Source: Alphaproteobacteria bacterium (lineage in GTDB: Bacteria; Pseudomonadota; Alphaproteobacteria; GCA-2731375). Taken from it: DNA of 15,082 nt. Position numbers and translations under genes: made by a program. This document shows positions 6,689 through 12,093 of this stretch, piece after piece (within the stretch, counting starts at the first letter, position 1; each line of letters starts with the position of its first letter). The stretch is from positions 1 to 15,082 of the forward strand of contig JANQKO010000015.1 in the NCBI GenBank assembly GCA_028281075.1, written 5' to 3'. The notes beneath the pieces are model-generated. The model was not told the origin of the DNA and ran no database searches. It worked only from the letters and a program-made list of their open reading frames with translations.

Positions 6689-8002
6689 TCAGTTGCCGGC
6701 GGTGCGCTCGAACCGGCGCAGGTTGGCGTTGGACCGCTGGACGGCGTCGTCGAGGGCCTTCTCGACCGGCTTCTTGCCGGCCCAGATGTTTTCCAGCTCC
6801 TCGTTCAGGATCTCGGTGTTCTGCACGCCGAAGCCGAGACGCATGCCACGGGTATTGACCGTCGGCACCGACCGCGACAACGACAGGATGGCGATCTCCT
6901 GGTGCGGGAATTCCTTGTAGTAGCCCTCCTTCTGGGCCAGGTCGTAGGCATCGAGCGAGATCGGCACGTAGCCCGTGTTCTTGTGCCAGTCGAGCTGCAT
7001 CTCGGGGCTGGCGAGGAAGGCGAAGAAGGCGGCCGTGCCCTTGTAGACCGCCGGGTCATGGCCCTTCATCACCCAGAGCGCGGCGCCGCCCAGAAAGCTG
7101 TTGCGCGGATAGAAGTTGTCGGCCTCGACCGGCAGGAAGCTGGCGGCGAAGCGGAACTTGGCGTTGCGCGAGATGCCGCCATAGCCGGCCGAGCTCTCCA
7201 GGAAGATCGGGCATTTCTCGGCATAGAAGGCCTCGTGACCGCCCTGCCAGGTGCGGCCGGTATAGGTGTAGATACCTTCCTCGACCCAGCCGCGCACGCG
7301 CTTGATGTGATCGACGAAGCGGGTCGCGTTGTAGACATATTCGGCGTCGAAGCCGTCCATGCCGTTGCCCTGGCTGGCGATCGGCTGGTTCTGGATGAAG
7401 CTGTAATTGTCACGGTGCACCCAGATCTGCCAGGCCGACGTGATGCCGCATTCGTAGCCGGCCTTGACCAGCTTGCGGCCGGCGTCGCCGAGCTCGTCCC
7501 AGGTCCGCGGCACGCCGGTAACGCCGGCCTTCTCGAAGGCGTCGACGTTGTACCAGAGGATCGGCGTCGAGGTATTGAACGGCATCGCCGCCGGGCCGTT
7601 GGCGTCGCTGAAGGCGGACAGGACAGGCCCGATGAAACGCGACCAGTCGATGTCGTGGCCGGAATCCTTCATCAACTGATGCACGGGATAGACGGCGCCG
7701 GAATTTATCATCGTGGCAGCGCCGCGGCCGACGACCTGCACGATCGCCGGATGCTTCTTGGCGCGGTAGGCCGCGACCGCCGCGTTCAGGGTCTCGTAAT
7801 AGTTGCCCTTGTGCACGGGCACGATCCGGTAGTCGGACTGCGAGGCGTTGAATTCCTCGGTATAGCGCACGAGCGTCTGGCCGAGCTTGCCGTCGGGCGA
7901 GAACGCGTGCCACCACTGGATGTCGGTCTGTGCCTGTGTCGCGCCGGCGCTGAACGCCAGGACGATAGCGGCGCCCGCGGCGCCAAGATTCCATTGCCGC
8001 AT
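6689..8002 (-). CDS. ugpB: Glycerol-3-phosphate / glycerophosphodiester periplasmic binding protein UgpB
   Basis: Encodes a 437-aa precursor (E. coli UgpB is 438). I take the ATG at 8002, which gives a clean Sec signal peptide (MRQWN, hydrophobic 6-20, cut near ATQA|QTD at residue 24) and follows an AAGGGAG ribosome site; the ATG at 8065 in the same frame overlaps the putative Pho box and adds a charged leader. UgpB landmarks are IQWWHAF at the mature N terminus, VPVHKGNYYETLNA, FNTSTPILWYN, a SAWQIWVH stretch holding the ligand-stacking Trp, LGGAALWVM, HKNTGYVPIS and a C-terminal ELENIWAGKKPVEKALDDA. The protein captures sn-glycerol-3-phosphate or glycerophosphodiesters such as glycerophosphocholine in the periplasm. 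It heads the ugpBAEC-PMH operon. A phosphonate-ester ligand is possible given the PMH partner. Family call is firm; exact ligand is not. Confidence 0.93.
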   Translation of the reverse strand: MRQWNLGAAGAAIVLAFSAGATQAQTDIQWWHAFSPDGKLGQTLVRYTEEFNASQSDYRIVPVHKGNYYETLNAAVAAYRAKKHPAIVQVVGRGAATMINSGAVYPVHQLMKDSGHDIDWSRFIGPVLSAFSDANGPAAMPFNTSTPILWYNVDAFEKAGVTGVPRTWDELGDAGRKLVKAGYECGITSAWQIWVHRDNYSFIQNQPIASQGNGMDGFDAEYVYNATRFVDHIKRVRGWVEEGIYTYTGRTWQGGHEAFYAEKCPIFLESSAGYGGISRNAKFRFAASFLPVEADNFYPRNSFLGGAALWVMKGHDPAVYKGTAAFFAFLASPEMQLDWHKNTGYVPISLDAYDLAQKEGYYKEFPHQEIAILSLSRSVPTVNTRGMRLGFGVQNTEILNEELENIWAGKKPVEKALDDAVQRSNANLRRFERTAGN

Positions 8003-8064
8003 CTCGGTCGAGACTCCCTTAGCGAAGGCAGAAGGTTCGTGGCGCGGAGTCTCTGGCCTGCGCA

Positions 8065-8092
8065 TTACAGGATGTTGACCGTGAGGTGACAG
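8065..8092 (-). promoter_or_regulatory. Putative PhoB box upstream of ugpB
   Basis: Reading on the - strand, CTGTCA (8092-8087), CGGTCA (8081-8076) and CTGTAA (8070-8065) are spaced exactly 11 bp apart, the PhoB direct-repeat pattern (consensus CTGTCA plus 5 bp, repeated). The array ends 62 bp before the ugpB start at 8002. E. coli ugp is a Pho regulon operon, so the match is biologically expected. A clear -10 is not obvious; TAATGC within the third repeat is one candidate. Confidence 0.7.
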
Positions 8093-8277
8093 TTTGGCGC
8101 GCCGCGCGCGTCAACCGCGTGACGCCGCCGACGGCGCCGGCCCGCGCCAGGGTCGGACCTGACCTGCAAAAATCGCAATGGCGGCCGGGCGGCCGCCGGC
8201 ATAGGTCAAAGGCTCAAACGACGGCGGTCGAGTCCGGCCGTCCGGCACCAGGAACGCGGATATCCGGCGGGTGTGAG

Positions 8278-8433
8278 ATGCTGATCACAAGCATGGCGGC
8301 GCGGCTGCGCCGGTGGCGGGCCTATCGGCGCGTCTACAGGGAACTGGCGGCGCTGGACGCGCGCGAGCTGGACGATCTGGGCATCGCCCCCCGGCACCTG
8401 CGCCGTATCGCCCGCGACAGCATCGGCGCCTGA
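8278..8433 (+). CDS. DUF1127 domain small arginine-rich protein
   Basis: Encodes 51 aa. Residues about 15-46 form the DUF1127 helix-turn-helix-like pattern (RRVYRELAALDARELDDLGI then RHLRRIAR), common in multiple copies in alphaproteobacteria. The frame is open back to 8086, but the ATG at 8278 gives the usual family length and has a GGCGGG stretch upstream; ATG 8293 is an alternative. DUF1127 proteins in Rhodobacter and Agrobacterium have, as I recall, been linked to RNA binding and turnover and to phosphate and carbon metabolism. The gene points away from the Pho-type ugpB promoter about 190 bp away and may share that regulatory region. The protein is strongly basic (12 Arg in 51), fitting nucleic-acid contact. 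A specific role is not known. Confidence 0.82.
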   Translation: MLITSMAARLRRWRAYRRVYRELAALDARELDDLGIAPRHLRRIARDSIGA

Positions 8434-8445
8434 GCACCGATCCCG

Positions 8446-8488
8446 AAAAGAAAAGGGCCGGCCCGGCATTCGACCGCCGGACCGGCCC
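8446..8488 (-). terminator. Intrinsic terminator of the OmpA-Sel1 gene
   Basis: On the - strand the stem GGGCCGG (8482-8488 pairing with 8455-8461) continues through one mismatch into CCGGC/GCCGG, with an 8-nt loop. It is followed by TTTTCTTTT (8454-8446). It lies 42 bp after the stop of the - strand gene and 12 bp beyond the stop of the convergent DUF1127 gene, so the stem could act on both messages, although only the - strand has a T-tract. Confidence 0.85.
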
Positions 8489-8530
8489 GAGAGGCGTCGC
8501 GAGGCGACGACGACATCGTTTCGGCGGGTG

Positions 8531-9928
8531 TCAGGAGCGTGGGCGCGCCATCGCCTGCCACTGCATGCCGGCGAGGAAGCCGCGGGTGGCATCCCGCGCC
8601 CGGGCCACCTCGTCGGGCCGCATGGTGGCGATCAGCCCGTCGCGGTTGGCCCGCACCTGCTCGTAGAAGCGGTGAATGCCGCTGGCGCTGTCCGCCGGCA
8701 GGTCGGCCGGCACCAGCCGGTCGCCACCGCCGCGGGGCGCGGCAACCTCGAACCACATCAGGGCCTCGACCTTATCCGGCGCCGTGCCCAGTCCCATGCT
8801 GAACATGACGCCGAGATTGTTCTGCGCGATGGCGTCGCCGCGCTCGGCCGCCTGGCGGTACCACGACATGGCCCGGCCATAGTCCTGCTCGACGCCATGC
8901 CCGAAGAAATACATGTTGCCGAGATTGGTCTGGGCCGGCGTGAAACCGAACCGGGCGGCGGTCTCGTACCAGCGCACGGCCTGCTTCAGATCGCTGAGCG
9001 CCTGGCGCAGGTCGCGGCGCAGGCCGTCGCCGCTTTCCAGCATGACGCCGAGATTGAAGCGGGCGGCGACATAGCCCTGGGCTTCGGCGCGCCGGAACAG
9101 GTCGACGGCGATGTCGTGGTCCTGCGGCACGCCGCGGCCGGTGGCGTAGAGCACGCCCAGCCGGTTCAGGGCCGTGACCTGGTTCCTGGCGGCGGCCATG
9201 GCGTACCAGCGAGCGGCCTGGACGTCGTCGCGCGGCAGGCCCTGCCCGGTCTCGTGGAGATAGCCGACATAGGTCTGGGCATGCACCTCGCCGCGTTCGG
9301 CCAGCGGCCGCCAGAACCCGGCGGCGGTGCCGTGGTCGCCCCTGCCCAAGGCCTGCCAGCCGGCTTCGAGATCGGCCCAGGCGGGCGTATGGCTAAACGA
9401 TACCTGAATGTTGGTGCGGCGGTTCGCCGACTGGCGCACGCCGTCCGGCGTCGGCACGGCGGGGTCGAGCTCGCCGCGGGCGATGACCGAGACGTCGCGC
9501 GGCCGGATGCCGAGCCGGATCAGCTCGGCCCGGGCCGCGTCGGCGCGGCGCGCCGACAGCGCGAGATTGTAGTCGTCCGGCCCCGAACGGTCGGTGTGGC
9601 CGACCGCCAGGATGCGCACCGGTCCGCCGAGCGCGCGGATCTGATCGGCCGCCACGGCGATCTCGGCCCGGGCCACGTCGGTCAGTTCGGCCTTGTCCCA
9701 GGGAAAGGTAACGAGAACCGCCGGCGGGTCGGGCGGCGGCTCGGCCGGCCGCGGACCCGGCTGCAACGCGGGCACCGGGTCGCCGGGCACCAGATTGAAG
9801 CCGAGCGCGCTCGGATAGCCCGGATGGCCCGGCGCCACCATGGCACTGCCATCGTCGTCCTGCGCCAGCACGGCGGCCGGGCACCAGGCCAGCGCGGCCG
9901 ACAGCAGCAACGCATGTCTCGTCAACAT
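8531..9928 (-). CDS. Secreted OmpA-like domain plus Sel1-repeat protein
   Basis: Encodes 465 aa. The ATG at 9928 is chosen because GGGAGGG sits six bases upstream and it yields a signal peptide (MLTRHALLLSAALAW, cut near VLA|QDD at residue 22). A Pro-rich linker (about 50-70) leads to an OmpA/MotB-like peptidoglycan-binding domain (about 71-180). Its HTD Asp113 and the Arg128 of NLALSARRA have the 15-residue spacing of the two diaminopimelate-binding residues of OmpA. Five Sel1-like repeats follow (about 205-400; cores such as NRLGVLYATGRGVPQD and NLGNMYFFGHGVEQDYGRA), then a helical tail to 465. The protein is probably periplasmic, anchored to peptidoglycan, with the repeats as a protein-binding scaffold. 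OmpA domains are more often C-terminal, so this order is less usual. Function is not known. No operon partner; it has its own terminator and a long AT-rich upstream region. Confidence 0.85.
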   Translation of the reverse strand: MLTRHALLLSAALAWCPAAVLAQDDDGSAMVAPGHPGYPSALGFNLVPGDPVPALQPGPRPAEPPPDPPAVLVTFPWDKAELTDVARAEIAVAADQIRALGGPVRILAVGHTDRSGPDDYNLALSARRADAARAELIRLGIRPRDVSVIARGELDPAVPTPDGVRQSANRRTNIQVSFSHTPAWADLEAGWQALGRGDHGTAAGFWRPLAERGEVHAQTYVGYLHETGQGLPRDDVQAARWYAMAAARNQVTALNRLGVLYATGRGVPQDHDIAVDLFRRAEAQGYVAARFNLGVMLESGDGLRRDLRQALSDLKQAVRWYETAARFGFTPAQTNLGNMYFFGHGVEQDYGRAMSWYRQAAERGDAIAQNNLGVMFSMGLGTAPDKVEALMWFEVAAPRGGGDRLVPADLPADSASGIHRFYEQVRANRDGLIATMRPDEVARARDATRGFLAGMQWQAMARPRS

Positions 9929-9974
9929 GAGCATCCCTCCCAAATTCCGGGCCTCGCACCTCCTGTTGAAGAGA

Positions 9975-10190
9975 AGATGGCTCGATTTTCTTAGGATTGC
10001 GTAATGAATTCCGGTCGATTTAGATAAAAATTTAGATATGATAAAATTGATGAATTTATCCATAATCACATATTCTATTTCATTCGGGTCGATGAAATGA
10101 ATGCAGCAAACAATGTTCGCTGTCGATAATTTTTATTTGAAATCCGACCCTCGATGTACCGAAGCAGATCAATTTCTTTGAACGAGGTTT
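9975..10190. other. AT-rich non-coding island upstream of the OmpA-Sel1 gene
   Basis: Base composition drops sharply here against GC-rich flanks. No credible gene is seen on either strand; a reverse frame continuing into the OmpA-Sel1 gene has a Lys/Ile-rich, non-homologous N-terminal extension and is rejected. Visible structures are the direct repeat ATTTAGATA at 10018-10026 and 10030-10038 (12-bp period), and an inverted repeat ATTTCAT (10077-10083) / ATGAAAT (10092-10098) with an 8-bp spacer. It probably holds the promoter and operators of the OmpA-Sel1 gene. A perfect hairpin CCCGTCC/GGACGGG (10196-10202 with 10208-10214) lies just beyond it. Confidence 0.55.
10077..10098. promoter_or_regulatory. 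Operator-like inverted repeat in the AT-rich island
   Basis: ATTTCAT and its exact complement ATGAAAT flank an 8-bp spacer, about 150 bp upstream of the OmpA-Sel1 start. The size and spacing suit a dimeric regulator site. No known regulator is recognised. Confidence 0.3.
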
Positions 10191-10233
10191 TCCTTCCCGT
10201 CCTAACTGGACGGGACCCTACCTGCTCTGGTGG

Positions 10234-10386
10234 CCGTGAAGAAATGACCTGCGACCCAAAAAGAAGCCGTCATGCTGGCGCAGGCCCGCATCCAGCGGCA
10301 TCACAACCTGTTGGAAAACAAAAAATGGATCCTGACCTTCGCCAGGATGACAACTTGGGCGGCATCGGTGCGATTCCTTCACGCGC
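10234..10386 (-). repeat. MITE-like intergenic repeat, copy A
   Basis: About 153 bp, matching copy B (13995-14155) in reverse orientation at roughly 85% by eye, with small indels in the central T-rich part. The ends are imperfect terminal inverted repeats: CCGTGAAGAAA at 10234 and, reversed, CGTGAAGGAA near 10385. Two internal imperfect hairpins are at 10272-10291 and 10329-10348, each with one mismatch in the stem. A further fragment GCCAGCATGAC lies just outside at 10393-10403. It encodes no transposase; short frames across it are repeat translations, not genes. It sits downstream of the cupin gene. Confidence 0.75.
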
Positions 10387-10419
10387 GCCTCCGCCAGCAT
10401 GACAAAGAGGACAAGTCTT

Positions 10420-10442
10420 CGCCGCCGTCCAGGCCGGCGGCG
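10420..10442 (-). terminator. Terminator-like hairpin after the cupin gene
   Basis: A perfect 8-bp stem CGCCGCCG/CGGCGGCG (10420-10427 with 10435-10442) has a 7-nt loop and lies 5 bp after the cupin stop on the - strand. The following sequence on that strand is only moderately T-rich, so termination may be partial. Confidence 0.45.
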
Positions 10443-10447
10443 GCCGG

Positions 10448-10993
10448 TCAGTCGCTGGCCGAGGCGCTTTCGATGACCACCGCCTCGCCGGCCGCCGTGT
10501 CGTAGCGCAGCCGTGGCACGTGATCGAGGTCGGCGCCGGTGACGCGCACGAAGCGGGCGCCGGCGGGATAATCGATGGCGTGGATCTCGGGCCCGTCATA
10601 GAGGCCGGCCATGCCGGGGTCGAGCCGGTAGTGCCGGGTCTGCCGCAGCCGGGCCGTGCCGGCGCCGCCACCGCCGTCGAGGCGGTCGAACTCGGTCATG
10701 TCGGTGTATGACGTGGCCTGGCCATAGATCGCCCAGGACGTGCCATGATCGTGCGGCGGCGATTTGTGCCCCTCGTCCGTGACGTAGGCGAGCACCACGA
10801 AGCCCATGTCGGCGTCCTCGTGGAGCGTACGCCGGCCGACCGGCCGGTCGGACCCGAGCTCGGCCGCCAGAAAGCCGGGGTCCGTCAACAGGCGTTCGAG
10901 ATTCCGGCGCACCTTGTCGCGGCCGGCGCGGCCCGGCTCGGCCGCAAGCGCCGCCCGGCTGTCCCGGCAGAACCGGTCGAGATCGTAGCTCAT
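10448..10993 (-). CDS. Cupin-fold, cysteine-dioxygenase-like metalloprotein
   Basis: Encodes 181 aa, soluble. The central region (about 60-160) is a cupin-like beta barrel with PPHDHGTSWAIYGQ, giving candidate iron ligands His81 and His83, and a later His138 (GPEIHAIDYP). This HxH...H arrangement is seen in thiol dioxygenases (cysteine or 3-mercaptopropionate dioxygenase) and related small cupins. The N-terminal 45 residues are helical, with LERLLTDPGFLA. The start ATG 10993 has a GAGGAGGGG ribosome site and lies 30 bp after the upstream SDR gene stop, so the two are probably co-transcribed. Exact substrate is not recognised; a non-enzymatic cupin is possible. Confidence 0.65.
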   Translation of the reverse strand: MSYDLDRFCRDSRAALAAEPGRAGRDKVRRNLERLLTDPGFLAAELGSDRPVGRRTLHEDADMGFVVLAYVTDEGHKSPPHDHGTSWAIYGQATSYTDMTEFDRLDGGGGAGTARLRQTRHYRLDPGMAGLYDGPEIHAIDYPAGARFVRVTGADLDHVPRLRYDTAAGEAVVIESASASD

Positions 10994-11023
10994 GTCCCCT
11001 CCTCGTATCGGACCGGCGACGGG

Positions 11024-11782
11024 TCAGCCGCGGCCGACGAACGGCATTTTCGTGGCCATCACGGTCATGAACAGCACGTTGGCGTCCAGGGACAGGCTGG
11101 CCATGTGCACGACCGCGCGGGCCACGTTGTCGACGTCCATCAGTGGCTCGACCTCGACCTTGCCGTTGGCCTGCGGCACGCCGTCGGCCATGCGCGCGGC
11201 CATCTCGGTCTCGGCGTTGCCGATGTCGATCTGACCGCAGGCGATGTCGTATTTGCGGCCGTCGAGCGCCGTCGATTTGGTCAGGCCGGTGATCGCATGC
11301 TTGGTGGCGGTATAGGGCGACGAGTTCGGCCGCGGCGCGTGCGCCGAGATCGAGCCGTTGTTGATGATGGGGCCGCCGCGCGGCGACTGGTCCTTCATCA
11401 CCCGGAAGGCGGCCTGCGTGCAGTAGAAGACGCCCGACAGGTTGACATCGACGACGCTGCGCCATTGCGCGACGTCGAGCTCCTCCAGCGGAATGCCTGG
11501 CGCGTTCTGGCCGGCATTGTTGAACAGCACGTCCAGCCGGCCGAAGCGCTCGACGGTCCTGTCGAACAGCGCGTTCACGGATGCCGGATCGGCCACGTCG
11601 GTCGGCACGGCCAGCGCCCGCGCGCCGGCCTCGCCGGCGCCGGCGATGGTCTCGTCCAGGGCGGCGGCGCGCCGGCCGGCCAGCGCCACGCCATAGCCCG
11701 CCGCCAGCAGCGCCACGGCCGCCGCCCGGCCGATGCCCGAGCCCGCGCCCGTCACGATGGCGACCTTCTCCGATCCGTTCAT
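11024..11782 (-). CDS. Short-chain dehydrogenase/reductase (SDR)
   Basis: Encodes 252 aa from the ATG at 11782, which follows an AAGGGG/GGCGGG ribosome site and puts the first beta strand (KVAIVTGAGSGIG) at residues 6-18, as usual for classical SDRs. Alternatives upstream (ATG 11797, GTG 11809) would add 5 or 9 residues. Motifs are TGAGSGIG for the nucleotide, LFNNAG, a catalytic NGSIS Ser and the SPYTATK Tyr/Lys pair. The basic GRR after the second strand suggests NADP(H). The C terminus lacks the common substrate loop of FabG and ends TKMPFVGRG. The substrate is unknown. It is followed by the cupin gene on the same strand and diverges from the diguanylate cyclase gene. Confidence 0.85.
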   Translation of the reverse strand: MNGSEKVAIVTGAGSGIGRAAAVALLAAGYGVALAGRRAAALDETIAGAGEAGARALAVPTDVADPASVNALFDRTVERFGRLDVLFNNAGQNAPGIPLEELDVAQWRSVVDVNLSGVFYCTQAAFRVMKDQSPRGGPIINNGSISAHAPRPNSSPYTATKHAITGLTKSTALDGRKYDIACGQIDIGNAETEMAARMADGVPQANGKVEVEPLMDVDNVARAVVHMASLSLDANVLFMTVMATKMPFVGRG

Positions 11783-12093
11783 ATCCCGCCCCTTCATCTG
11801 TTCGCCCACGGCGCGGGCATGACGCCCGCCCCGGCCGGCTCGCGGCCCCGATCAGACGTTAGGCCGGTTCGATGCGGCGGGGCAATACGGAACCGCAATG
11901 CCGGGACGGCGGCGGCCTGGACAGAGTCCGGTCCGACCGCGCGCTCGGATTTCGAGCATCCGCGGACGGATACTCTTGATCGGCATGCATTCCGAACCCG
12001 ATTCCGCCCGGCAAGTACGCGATATCGGATATGCTCGACGGTTCCTTTACCAAAATCGCCGAACATCGGCATGGGGGTCGGTATCGGCACCCC
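11783..12093. other. Divergent intergenic region between SDR and diguanylate cyclase genes
   Basis: This 311-bp gap must hold promoters for both genes. I see no convincing -35/-10 pair and no known operator. A short GGGGT/ACCCC stem (12074-12078 with 12089-12093) lies directly against the proposed cyclase start and could affect its translation. Confidence 0.35.

Noticed and set aside
8003..8065. ugpB start at 8065
   Set aside because: It adds a charged 21-residue leader before a complete signal peptide and lies inside the candidate Pho box; ATG 8002 gives family length.
6572..8089. 505-aa + strand frame opposite ugpB
   Set aside because: Antisense shadow; UgpB on the other strand has signal peptide, motifs and correct length.
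8528..9994. 488-aa + strand frame opposite the OmpA-Sel1 gene
   Set aside because: No motif, biased composition; the - strand gene has signal peptide, repeats, ribosome site and terminator.
9929..10069. N-terminal extension of the OmpA-Sel1 protein to 10069
   Set aside because: It runs into the AT-rich island, is Lys/Ile-rich and would bury the signal peptide; GGGAGGG supports ATG 9928.
10196..10214. Perfect CCCGTCC/GGACGGG hairpin as an intrinsic terminator
   Set aside because: No T-tract on either strand and no gene ending beside it; left as an unexplained hairpin.
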